Below, piece by piece: positions 47,153 to 58,360 of a DNA stretch of 64,000 nt; position 1 is the first letter of the stretch; each line of letters starts with the position of its first letter. The stretch covers positions 186,470,770 through 186,534,769 of the forward strand of contig NC_081406.1 of assembly GCF_030272615.1 (NCBI RefSeq), given 5' to 3'. The translations under genes and the position numbers were made by a program. This DNA is from Cryptomeria japonica. Its lineage: Eukaryota > Streptophyta > Pinopsida > Cupressales > Cupressaceae. Under the pieces are notes generated by a model. The model was not told where the DNA came from. It saw only the letters and a program-made list of their open reading frames with translations, and made no database searches.

Positions 47153-48203
47153 TGTTAGGTCCCAGAGACAACTGAGAAGGGGGGGTGAATCAGTTGTCAA
47201 ATAAATTTAAACCAAAAACAACTTAACCAATTTACTACTTAATGCCAGTGAACCAGTCTGTTATACCGGTGGACAGTTTTATTAGATAATTGTAATACCG
47301 GTAAAGATTAATGCATGAAACAAAAAGACAAAGTCATCCACAACACATAACACCAATATTTGTACGTGGAAACCCTGTAAGGGGAAAAACCACGGTGGGA
47401 AACCTTACCCACAATCAGATAATACTACTGTAGATAGTAAGTGTACATAAATGGGGTCTACACATGCAGAAAGGCCAAGCGCCTAGAGCTCATTGATCAA
47501 ACACAAATGGGAGTCACACTGACTACAATTGGATGGTTAAATCCAATAAGAATGTACTGCTCAAAATAGCATCTTCATAAGTTGGATTCAGTACCGGTGT
47601 AGTTCTGATATGCTTTCACAAAAACCTAGCTTCACCTTCAAATGATGTATGCGTGTATAGCTTTTCTTAATCTTGTATATACCTTCTTACAATTCCTTTT
47701 CGCATTCCACATACGATCTTAAAAATAAGATCTTACATTTATACCATAACCTAAGACCAATTTTAGTAGGTCGACTCTACAAGATATTACAATAATTTTT
47801 TTTTACAAACAATACAATATCTGATGCAATAACTGATTCAACATGTCGGCTTAATGCATTTACAAAAATAATTAATCATCTCCATGGCATGTCGTGCTGA
47901 TCTGGAAAAGATAAACCCGTCGGTGTATAACCTAGACCTATTTGCCGATAACAACAAATATGCAAATACGAATATGCCAATAAACAATTCTCCAAGATAA
48001 GATGTCCTAACGATGTCTTCGACATTTCCAAGTGTTTTCCATGCCATTCCAAGTGTCGGTGATCATTATATCCCATCGGTGTACCATATACCAGTGATTG
48101 TGTATAAGTCATTAGCTTGCCGGTGAATGTTGTTGAATCTTCAAAGTGCTAGAGTTTTAGTAGGTGTTCACATCAATGACAAAACCATACCAAAATACCA
48201 ACA
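47153..48203 (-). mobile_element. Solo LTR (family B) inserted in the PMD frame
   Basis: 1051 bp, TGTTAGG...CCAACA on the + strand, flanked by gtatg (47148-47152) and atatg (48204-48208), a 5-bp target duplication with one change. Removing it restores the PMD reading frame exactly. Minus-strand orientation is inferred from the tcaccccccc-type block near its end, which is shared with 52757-52790 and with the minus strand at 61466-61490. Confidence 0.85.
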
Positions 48204-49654
48204 ATATGGGCATGGGAGCATATTCCCATAGCTAGGCCATTGGTGGATAGAGATAGGCCTATTGGGTGTGCGTATGCATACGAATACAGAGGGATAGTTG
48301 TCCAGCATAAGCTGGGCAAACTAGAGCACTGGAGAAGAGTGTTGGATGATATTGATGCGGTTGTCTGGCGACCATATACAGGTTTCAAGGTATGGATAGA
48401 GGATGGGATGGAGATGCCCTACATTTACATGAATAGATATTTGATAGGGCAGACGCCCTTTGTGATTGAGAGGTTTCTGCATAGCCGGGTGCTACGGCAA
48501 TATGGTCGATAGCAGGGGATTCCACAGGGAGCATGTTTTTATGCTCGACAGAGACAGGATATTCTGGATTGGGTACCTATGATTGACAGCGTAGTGGAAG
48601 TGGAGGAGTTCTCTCATTTAGCCGACCAGATTTGGGATTATGCCCCTAAGATAGTGGATGCAGGGATGACTGATGAGTTTGCAACACTCTTTGTAGCGTG
48701 TGCAGTGGCCAAGATATCGGATCCAGCTGAGATGATTCCGGCTTTTGATGATGATGAGGAGGTAGATGAGGGGGGTGGTGATGGAGGAGGAGGTGGTGGT
48801 GGAGATGGAAATGGAGGTGGCCAAGGTCGGCGAGGAGATAGAGGGAGATTGGATCGGGGGAGGAGAGGAGATAGGGGTGGAGATGGTGGAGGTAGGGGGA
48901 TATGGGCGGAGAGAGTTGTGCGGCGAGTTGTGATGGATAGAGGGAGAGGAGGTTTGGCTATCAGAGTTGGGGGTGAGGAGAGGGTTGGGGAGGTGATAGC
49001 GGCAGTGGGAGGGTATGATGACTTCAGACAACCGGCCTAGAGGAGGAGGTCAGATGTTTTACCTCCACCGACACCGAGGCCGGGTAGAGGGATAGGGGGT
49101 ACCCCTTCATAGGTACCCCTACAAATGCGAATTCTGATGCATGTGGAGGATATGCAGATTAGATCATTGTAGTTGTCAATGCAACATTTATAGACACATT
49201 TGTTGGCATATCAGCATCAAATTACTCAGCTGACCACAGAGCGCGATACTAAGATAGAGCGTCAAGGTCGAGCAGAGGAGCTCACAGCGAGTTTGTAGAG
49301 AGCGGCAATAGGTGGTCCGATGAGAGACACCTTGAGAGAGCTGGCTTTGAGAGCCAAGGAGGCAGAGTACTATTAGCGTCATTATGAGGATGTGGTACCC
49401 AGGGAGCGACGAGTGCAAAGTTTCACACAGTCGAGATCTAGTCAATCCCGAGAGACTGGGTCGAGGATGGAGAGCAGAGGCGTGATAGGGCCTTCTAGAC
49501 AGGACCCACCTAGAGATCCAGGTGTTGGGACATCTGTAGCAGGACTGTCGCCTTCAGGAGATAGTCATAGCTAAGAGACGTTGTCTCCATTGTATTTTGA
49601 TCATTTTGTTGTATGGACACAAACATGACATATTTTGTATATTGATCATTTTTT

Positions 49655-49658
<4 letters not shown>

Positions 49659-49717
<59 letters not shown>
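49659..49717 (+). repeat. (TA)n microsatellite
   Basis: About 29 uninterrupted TA units. Confidence 0.95.
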
Positions 49718-49719
<2 letters not shown>

Positions 49720-49865
49720 CACCATTTTCTTTGATCCTCATGTGATGTGTTATGTGATGTGTTATGGATTATGCTTTCTATATGCTTTTGATTATTCTAT
49801 GATGATGTAATGCTTAGATAAATGTATGTGATGTGATATTTGATGAATATGATGTGATGATGCAT

Positions 49866-50166
49866 GATGTTGTGAGATGTATCTTGAAAATGAGATATAT
49901 GATAATGATATGTTGTGAGATGTATCTTGAAAATGAGATGTATGATAATGATATGCTGTGAGATGTATCTTGAAAATGAGATGTATGATATTATATGCTA
50001 TGAGATGTATCTTGAAAATGAGATGTATGATATTATATGCTGTGAGATGTATCTTAAAAATGAGATGTATGATAATGATATGCTGTGAGATGTATCTTGA
50101 AAATGAGATGTATGATATGATATGTTGTGAGATGTATCTTGAAAATGATTTGTGTGATAATGATAT
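49866..50166 (+). repeat. Minisatellite, seven copies of a 42-47 bp unit
   Basis: Units of gtgagatgtatcttgaaaatg followed by agatgtatgataatgatatgct start near 49870, 49917, 49960, 50002, 50044, 50086 and 50128. Open frames on either strand here are a by-product of the repeat. Confidence 0.9.
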
Positions 50167-50228
50167 GCAACTAATTGTAAAATGATATGCAACTAATTGT
50201 AAAATGATATGCAACTAATTGTAAAATT
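50160..50228 (+). repeat. Three 22-bp tandem copies
   Basis: atgatatgcaactaattgta is repeated three times, grown out of the end of the preceding minisatellite. Confidence 0.9.
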
Positions 50229-50468
50229 TATAGAAGCATAATGGTATAATTGAACATAATGATCTGAGAAAAATTTACATGATTTTTGATTTTGCAAGAT
50301 AGCACAAGCATCAAGGTATAATTGAACCAGGACAACCTGAGTGCGGATTGCGTAGAAACGGACAAGATTAAATTATTTGTATGCATAAAGTGGAATCATG
50401 TCTTCAGTGATGTGTTGTGAATCACATCTCGAGACAAGTATTTACATAGTACAGATGATCACCTCACA

Positions 50469-50877
50469 ATTATATCTCATAATTATATTTTACTTGAGTT
50501 GACTTAGGATAATGCATTCATTGTAGTTTGCATTTGAGACACTTAGGGAATTGCACATCTAGGGAAGATGATTGTAGGAGAACTTCCACCATTTGTGGTT
50601 TTATCTTGTTATCACATTCCACATTCGATGGGTGATCCACCTTTAGTGGAATTATCTATTATTTCTCCTACCTACTCCTACCTACCCTTGTATCTCATTG
50701 GGCCACATGTCATGATTGTGTTCTCTCATTTCCGTATGCCCTGCCTTAAGAAGTGGGCTCATGTCCATTGTATAGTTGATCAATTTTTTCCATCTTGATG
50801 AGAATACAATTTGTTCTTGTCTACCTTGTATCTCTTGTGTGTACTATTCATTGGCCTCTAGATCTTGGTTATTATTA
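50469..50877 (+). repeat. LTR copy of family A, without primer site
   Basis: Homologous over its length to 27958-28384 (ggaattgcacatctagggaa, ccacctttagtggaattatc, cctctagatcttggttatta). No primer-binding site follows and no target duplication was seen; it could be a solo or 3' LTR fragment. Confidence 0.7.
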
Positions 50878-50996
50878 GAAAATTATTACAATTATAAATT
50901 AGAACACTATATTATATTTCTTTATAATAAATTTTTTAACTTTATTAATAATTTAAAATGTCATATATATGACTATATAAAGTATAGAAAGTCAAG

Positions 50997-51177
50997 GTGA
51001 CCCATGTAGTACAATGGTTAAAACACTTGCTTGATAAAACTACCACCAAGGTTCAAATTCTTGTTGGGTTACTAGGCTCGCAGGTTTTGTACTTTCACAG
51101 GGCTAGTGTGCTTGCAAATTTGAGCAACAATAGTGTTTCGACACCTTAAAAAATGTCCATTACCGATCAAAAAAAAA
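50997..51177 (+). mobile_element. tRNA-derived SINE with perfect target duplication
   Basis: An A box (tagtacaatgg, 51007-51017) and a B box (ggttcaaattc, 51050-51060) head a 181-bp unit ending in a poly(A) tract. The 16-bp flanks agtatagaaagtcaag at 50981-50996 and 51178-51193 are identical. The tRNA-like promoter is internal, as needed for RNA polymerase III transcription. Confidence 0.9.
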
Positions 51178-51660
51178 AGTATAGAAAGTCAAGTTATATA
51201 ATTTAATAAATTTTAAAATTATCATATTATTTAAAATTGAAAAAATTTCGAGTTGAATCTAGCCAAGTTATTAATATTGGCTCACCTTTGAAAACTAGTT
51301 TTCCCTTTTTTGGGTGTTTTTTATAAGTCTTATATATGTTAATAAGCCTAGTTTCCTTAAGTGGTTTCCACGTGTAAGGTTACCTTCATCAGTTATATTG
51401 GAATATGTGTCTTAAATAAGGTCATCTATCTTACTCTCATTTATAGTAATGTTTTAGAAATAGTTAGGGTATTCATCTCATCATTACGTTTAATTTTTAA
51501 GGAGTATTAAGAGTATTCCTCTCATCAATTGCTTGCATTTGATTCGCTCCTTCCCAAATTTAAATTTAAACATTTCTCACATACAATCTTATCCCTTAAT
51601 TTCAATTGGAACCCTTCACTTTCATCAAATCTATAAATTAATCCCTTTTAAAGCCATTTT

Positions 51661-52799
51661 TGTTGGCATTTTGATGATGTTTGTACTTAGTTGTGATTGT
51701 CATTGACAGACACACACTTATTTGTTGTATGAGATATTCTCAACCGGAAGTATGTGATGAATTGTTCAAACTGGTATTATATGCCAATGAATGCATAGTC
51801 TTTGTTTGTAGAAGACTATCGGTGTTTGCAGAAGGAGCTTACCGGTCAAAGTGTGACCGAGGACCTCAAGTAGTACAAGGACCTCAAGCGGTACGAGGAC
51901 CCCAAGCGGCAGTCAATCTTTTTAAGATCGAAACACTATGTTCCAGCTTACCAGTCTTTGTTTGTAAATCGGTAATCGGTATACTTTGTTTTATTAACCG
52001 ACAAACTTGTAAAGTGGGATGAGTTATCATCCACCAACACCGATGCGGTGATTTTGTGTCGTGTTACAATTGTGTCCAGATGCACTGTACCTAGGAAATT
52101 GAATATAATCTCATTGGACTGACAAGAAATCAGATTCCTATACGAGGACATCATGTCTAGGGTTTTGAGAAGAGTTGTGTAAGAAGATTAGGTCTTTGCA
52201 AAAAGTATCTTGCAACAGAGATTGAACGTGCGAAGGATAGAAGACTGAAGTAATGTTGTAATGCATTAATAGAGAGCAATCAAGGATCTAACTAAGCATT
52301 TTGTGCTACTTTATAGATCACTTACTTGTTGATTACTAATCTCTTCGACAAGTCAGAAACCCTTAACCGGGTAGGCTCAGTTAAGCCTGTTCTAAACCCT
52401 CTAACAAGGTGGTTCACAATTGTGAATCTAAAATCCTTTAACAGGGTAGTCTTTAACAAGACTTATCTCCTAATAGAGATCAGGATTCCTAATAGGATCT
52501 GTTCTGGTGAAGAACATTGTAAGGCCTTAACCGGTCTAGTTGCTATTTTGTAGATAGAAAACTTGTGAGTTTTACTCACCATGGTTTTTCCCATTTGGGT
52601 TTCCACGTCAAAATATCTTGTGCTATGGCGATTGTATTATTGTGGGTGAATGCTTTATTTTCTACTTGTCTTGTTTGTGTATTAACCGGTTTGTTGTTTA
52701 AAGGGTTATACAGGTCTACAGTAAAATTGCATAAGTGTTTGGTAAGGTTTTTAGGTATACTAATTCACCCCACACCCCCCCCCCTCTTAGTATTCATCA
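51661..52799 (+). mobile_element. Solo LTR (family B), + orientation
   Basis: It starts TGTTGGCATTTTGATG and ends after a ttcaccccacaccccccccc block and tattcatca. Flanks are atttt and ttttt (or atttt if the end is one base earlier). Repeated accggt phrases are shared with the other family B copies. Confidence 0.7.
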
Positions 52800-53924
52800 T
52801 TTTTAAGAGAAGAAGAGCATTCAAATAGGTACATGTTGATGCAATGGGGATTCAAAGAACAACCCAACATCAACACATCACAAGCACATCCACACACACT
52901 AGAGTTGCACTGGTTGTAAGTTTTTAATTTAAATATGCATACCTAGTTTTCTCAATTGGAGGTAGTGGTAAGTTTTCAAACTAGGATACAATTTTGGTTT
53001 TTCTTACTTGCTTTTCCTTCATTTTATAACACTTTGTGATTATACATACAAAAAATTTGGCCTAAGAACATTACCATATCTATTTGTTCTTATTTTTAGT
53101 TTGGAGTATTAATCTCTATAATTTGAATTAAAAAAAATTATTTATCCCTATTGCATATGCTTATCAAAATTTTCTAGTATAAGAGTATTTTTCTTCATGG
53201 TAATAGAGTAAGAGTGAGACCTTCAATATCAATTAGGAAAAATTTCATTCTATAAGGGTATAAAATACTAAACTACCAAAGTCAAGAAATTTTGGGAAAA
53301 AAAAGAGCTCAATTTTTATTTCACCAAAAAAACCCATCCATTTAGGGAAGCGTATATTCAACTAGATTTTGATATCCATTTTGGTAGAATGGGTTTGTTT
53401 CATACTTGATATTTTGAAGTTGATAATTTTTACGTCTGGAATTTAATTGAACCCATCTTATAAATGTTATAAAGATGCTTCATAAACACGTACATTTATA
53501 CAAAATTTGATAAATTAGTAGTCATTCTTCTATGTTTTTGATACATATAAATATGGAGGAAGCTCTCAAAAGTTTCATTTTATTTTTTAACTTTATATGT
53601 TCATATATTCTATGTAGTGTATAAAATTTGAATTGATAAAGGAAAGGCTATTTTCCCTTTATCAAATGATCTTACTAAAAACTACTCTAAGATTAGCTCT
53701 CCTTTTCAAGGAAGGAACCTAATCTATCATTAGTTAGAGTACATTTTGCTAATTAATCAAATGCATTTCAAACTTATGATATTATAATTTTCTAAGAAAG
53801 TTAAAAGAATATAAAAAAACAAATATTGTTTAACATAAACAAAATGATAGAATTGAAAAAATGAAAGTGGAACTAGAAACTATAAATAGAGAAGAACCTA
53901 GAAAACTGTCTCTAGATTGGATAC
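52800..53924. other. Intergenic, no supported feature
   Basis: AT-rich, short frames only, no repeat boundary recognised. Confidence 0.5.
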
Positions 53925-55366
53925 TGTAGACGTATAAAAATGACCATATTCCTAAATGAATATTTTATATTCATTTCTCTATTTAATTAAATTATCCGCA
54001 TTCCTCTATTTAATTAAGCAAATTATTCAATTTATTTAAATTAAATTCACTATACCCATTTAATGAATAAATCATTTTATTCAATTAAATCCCCCCTATC
54101 CACTTTTAATTAAATTCAAATTTAATTAAATAGTTATCCTAAATTGAATAAATCTAATTTATTTAATTTCCCCAAATTACAACCAAATTGAATGAAATTC
54201 ATTAAATTCAATTAAATCCTATTATCCCTCCATCCACTTGCAAAATCCTACATCTCCCACTTGCCTTCCTAAACCCCTTTCTAATCCCTTCTAGACTCTT
54301 CTAATCGCTTCTAATTAGCCTAACCCATCTTCTAAACTTTGTCACATCCCTAAGCAAGGGGAGGTCACTTCTCAAATCCTCAAAGTCTTTGATAACCATT
54401 AAAGGCTTCAAGCCTTCAACCACTTAATCCCTCAAAGTCTTTGATAACCATTAAAGGCTTCAAGTCTTCAACCACTTAATTCCCCAAAGTCTTCAATAAC
54501 CATTAATGGTTAACTCAAACCCTCTTACATGGTTAAAGAATTTCTTTTAACTCAACCTTCATCCAACCCAAGGGTCTCATCAAGCATTTAATGCTTTGAC
54601 CATGATTATCTCTTAATCATTTGCACAAGGGTTTATCCTTGGATTAACTCTTAATCCAATGGGTCATCTTAACTTAGACTTAACCCTTACCCTCTAGATA
54701 ACCATGAGGTCTTCTCAGGCATTTAATGTCTCCAACCCCTTCTCTCAACCCAACCCTATGTTGACACTTGTCACCATTTCATTGGTGCAAATTGCAAACA
54801 TGGATCCCCAACTTTCAATCCTGGCCATCCATTGCCCTATTTTTTCTATAAATAGAGCTCTCATTCCTCCATTTTAAATCATCATCCAAGTTTGTAGTAT
54901 CATACTTATGCTCAAATACATTCAAGCTTTCATTTCATATATGCTCATCATTTAGCCTCTCTTTTAAATCAGGAATTAGTCTAAATATGCATGTTTAGAA
55001 TACTTTCTTTATCATTTAGCTCAATCATAGACTAAATATATCATGTTAGGATAGTATTTATACTAACCTTGTCATCTTATAATCTAGTTTTATTGCATTT
55101 ATAGAATCATGCATAGCTTAGGATGCATCTCATACTAAAATCTATCAAAGCATCCCTCGTTCTTGCATTTGCCATCCCTAAACCATTTTGCAACATTGGT
55201 TTGAGGGACATTGTGAGATAGAGAACCATGGGACCAACCTTGGGAAGTTGAGTGATACTTCATCACTCCATAGCTTGCACCAAGAAGTCCTCTGTGTGTG
55301 TGTGGACAAGTATTTTGGAACATTTCTCACATATTGAGTTCTATCGACCCGCTTTTCCCGCATACA
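53925..55366 (+). mobile_element. Solo LTR of the Tat family
   Basis: 1442 bp starting TGTAGACGTATAAAAATGACC and ending CCCGCATACA, with identical GATAC on both sides (53920-53924, 55367-55371). It arose by recombination between the LTRs of one element. It carries an internal 54-bp duplication near 54370-54480 not present in the 5' LTR at 30894. Confidence 0.95.
54847..54854 (+). promoter_or_regulatory. TATA box in the solo Tat LTR
   Basis: TATAAATA followed by gagctctcattcctccattt, as in the LTR at 31845. Confidence 0.6.
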
Positions 55367-55371
55367 GATAC

Positions 55372-55854
55372 TAGTCCTAACATGCTATAGCTTGTATGAT
55401 GAATTCACATAGAAACTCAAATCCAACTTGAAAATGTACCCTATTTTCTAAAATAATAAAATAAAAACTCCTAGTGAAGGTCACCAATGATAGAGAAAAC
55501 TAATTAACAAAAATTTAAATTAATCAATTACAATGAAAACATAGTAAATGACAAAGGAAGAGGAAGATAAAATATCAAAAATCTCCTAAATAGTTGAATA
55601 TCTTCTCCCCATAGGAAAATATTTAGCTTCAAGAACAAATCAAATATTTTCATAATTGTTTTGGAGCTTAAATTTAGGTCAATCCCCTATTTTGGTTTAT
55701 CCAACCTTCATAGGGAGCCAACATTTCAAAAATTATAAATGATGTAGTATGTTCTCTTCTCCTAACTATATCTAGGAATAAAAGAGTAATAATGATATAA
55801 ATAAAGTATAATATAATCAGAAATAGAATTCTATAAAATGGGGAAATGGAAACC
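55372..55854. other. Spacer between solo LTR and chromovirus
   Basis: No feature seen. Confidence 0.5.
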
Positions 55855-57298
55855 TGATGTAGAGCCTTGAGAAGGATTGAGTTTGACATGACAACTTCTT
55901 GGACACAACCCCAAAAATGATAGGACCAACTTGAGATCAGACTCAAAACAACCTCAAACCCTACACAAGACTCTAAACATCAGTGGAAGAATTCAAGGTA
56001 TGATGGACAACTCATCATACAATTTTAAGCCTTAACCCTTCAAGGCTTCAACACTCACTCACTAGTCATACTTGGACATAGTATGAGGAACAATGGGCAG
56101 TGATTGGGAAACCTTTGAACATGTTTAAGATAACCTTTTCAAACCCCAAATGAGACTATATTGACCACAACCTTCAATCTAGAGGTTGACACAACATGGG
56201 CCACACTTTGGCTTAGTAGCCCTTCAATGATAGATAAACTCAATACACCCAACCATAGAGACTATGGACACCACTTGTATACAGGAAATGGGATGATTCA
56301 ACAAGGTATAAAACATGTCACAAACTTAGGCATTGATGCTTTGGAGTGTCCTTGGAAACCAATGTTGTCCTACTAGCCCTAGAGCCCCAATTAGGCTACT
56401 TTTACAAAGGGTCTACCCTCTAAATTGATCAAAGAGACAAACCACCACATGCAACACCTTCTAAAAACCTTAAAACCACCAAATCCATCAACATTTGGGG
56501 TCTAAACGTTTCCAATTCTGCCCAGTTCACAAATCACAGTTAAACCCATAACCTGTCACATGACTATGTTGGGTTAAAACTGCTTAGACCTCTCTCCACC
56601 GTTCACGACCATCCCTGAAACCCTCAAAATATTATAGTACACCACTAAAATTAACATTCCCAAAAGTTGTCTAATTTTTGGGCTAGGGAAAGTCAAATTA
56701 TTACAACATTTGTCCAAACCCTAGCGTAAGAGGGTTTGCAGACCCAGTAAGAGGAAATTGAGTAGTTCTCTCTCCCAACTGCACTAAAATACTTCAAACC
56801 ACCTTGAGGAGGAAGCCAAATCAATGTACTATCATTCCAAACACATCCCAGGTCTGTACCAATCCATACAAGAGAGAATCATAGGTCCGTTATGCATGTT
56901 TGTAGAAAAATCACAGAGAATGCAGTGATGTTTTTTGTATTTCTTCAACAACAAAAATTACAATCTTGACCCCAAGGGTCTTATAGATCACTGCGTTCCT
57001 TCCCTCAACTATCCCAACTAATTTTTGAATGGGTTGGCCGTTGGAAACCACTTTGGCAAAATGTTGTCAACTTTAACAACAAAAGTTGCAAAGTTGCTCA
57101 TGCAACTTTTATAACTTTTTACAACTTTGACACGTATAAGAAAAAACCCTCAAAACACCCTACAACCATTACATATAGGCCACATATTCCTCAAAAACAT
57201 GATTTTCAATGATGTCTCCCTATTTCCACATTTGGATTACCTTTGACCATAGTTGACCAACTAGGTCCTGATATGGTACAATGAACAAAAGTGGAACC
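55855..57298 (-). repeat. 3' LTR of the chromovirus
   Basis: It matches 61030-63683 outside the nested insertion, with shared phrases such as gataggaccaacttgagatc and tcaaaaacatgatt. The inner end is placed at aaaagtggaacca by comparison with the other copy. Confidence 0.8.
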
Positions 57299-57385
57299 AA
57301 GGCCTTACATAGTGAGAAAATCAATATGAAATGGTCCAAGTGACCTTATTACATCATTGAAACATGAAAACATAGAAAAGAAGAC

Positions 57386-57411
57386 AATGGGCTTCATGAG
57401 CCTTCTAGATG
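57386..57411. repeat. 26-bp sequence present inverted at 58370-58395
   Basis: The 26 bases starting aatgggcttcatgag are repeated exactly, in reverse complement, at the RT/integrase deletion junction. Confidence 0.9.
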
Positions 57412-57428
57412 CTCCTGCACCATACTCC

Positions 57429-57446
57429 GGGGGGGGGGGGGGGGGG
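57429..57446 (+). repeat. Run of 18 G
   Basis: Uninterrupted G run just beyond the chromodomain stop; its length is liable to sequencing or assembly error. Confidence 0.9.
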
Positions 57447-57456
57447 TAAAAAAAAC

Positions 57457-58360
57457 TCAAGTCCCTTGAGGAACCAAGTTTGCAACAAAAGTGTCATGCT
57501 TCAATATGTCTTCTTCACTCATCCAAGCGGCATCTTCAGCAGGCAAGCCACTCCATTTAACAAGGTAATTCGTGTATGTCTTCTTCCTAGTCTTCTTGAT
57601 CACCTTGGTGTCCAATATGCTCTCCAACATCAATGGTTCGCTAGGTGGTAGATCCTTAACCCACCCTTCATCTCCTTTTGTTGTCAAACCTGCATCTAAA
57701 CCTGCAACATTATCACCTTTATAAGGAAACAAATCTGAAACATTAAATATTTGGGATATGGCCAAGCCTTGAGTAATTTCAATCTCATAAGCATTAGGAC
57801 CAAATTTGTGGACAATTCAGCAAGGACCAATCCTCTTCATGAGTAAATTTGTTGGCTGACCCTTTGGAAGCCTCTCTTTCTTCAAGTGTGTCATCACCAA
57901 GTCCCCCACTTTATATTGCGCATCTCTCTTCCTCTCATTGGCTTTCTCCTTGTACTTATATATATTCTTTTGGAGAGTTTCTCTTACTCTATCATGGATG
58001 TCCTTCATGGTCAATGCAAAGTCTTCTCCCTAAGAACTCCTTCTCTCCAATCCTTGTAGATCCCTTAGTTTTAGAATCCCTCTTGGATGAATCACATATA
58101 CAACCTCAAAAGGACTCCTCCCTGTGCTCCTATTAGTAGAGTCATTGTAAGCAAAATCTGCCTGAGGGATGATCATATCCCATGCCTCTCCATGCTGCTT
58201 TGTGAGACATCTAAGAAGATTCTGCAATGACCTATTCACCACCTCAGTTTGGCCATTAGTATGAGGGTGATAGGCTAAAGTGAAATACAACTGAGCTCCC
58301 AACTTCTTCCACAAGGTACGCCAAAAGCGGCCCACAAACTTAGAGTCCCTATCAGTCACA
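57457..58360 (-). pseudogene. Chromovirus integrase C-terminal part and chromodomain
   Basis: Minus strand: the integrase core resumes at TDRDSKFVGRFWRTLW with AYHPHTNGQTEVVNRSL, then the GPY-type region (VGDLVMTHLKKERLPKG) and a chromodomain near 57480-57600 (TNYLVKWSGLPAEDAAWMSE), which targets such elements to marked chromatin. Two stops (TAG near 58031 and TGA near 57816) lie where Gln and Arg are usual. The integrase zinc finger and first catalytic Asp are missing because of the deletion. Confidence 0.88.

Larger units (their letters stand above)
43827..49574 (+). pseudogene. Plant mobile domain (PMD/aminotransferase-like) gene, two insertions and nine TAG stops
   Basis: Coding pieces are 43827-43946, 46653-47152 and 48209-49574, about 662 codons in one unshifted frame once the two target-flanked insertions are set aside. 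The PMD signature is clear: DIIERCGLTSLLDMPRF, LLTTLAERWHSDTNTFHL, ITVTPEDCYRILWIPV, LDYAPLPSVLASFIGGFLC and the WAWEHIPIARPL continuation. The tail has a glycine-rich stretch encoded at about 48770-48900 and a coiled-coil-like region before the final TAA at 49572. Premature stops at 46863, 46899, 48510, 49038, 49110, 49170, 49191, 49296 and 49374 are all TAG. PMD proteins occur as host genes and in transposable elements. Here the frame lies antisense to a minus-strand Tat LTR and polypurine tract, so it may be an extra antisense ORF of that element. Confidence 0.82.

Noticed and set aside
48618-49031. Ser/Pro-rich minus-strand frame opposite the PMD tail
   Set aside because: It is the antisense of the glycine-rich PMD segment and has no independent support.
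43827-49574. Reassigned genetic code (TAG read as Gln)
   Set aside because: The intact polygalacturonase uses the standard code and other decayed frames also have TGA and TAA. Mutation of CAG explains the pattern.
49792-50214. His/Ile-rich minus-strand frame
   Set aside because: It is produced by the 42-bp minisatellite, not by a gene.
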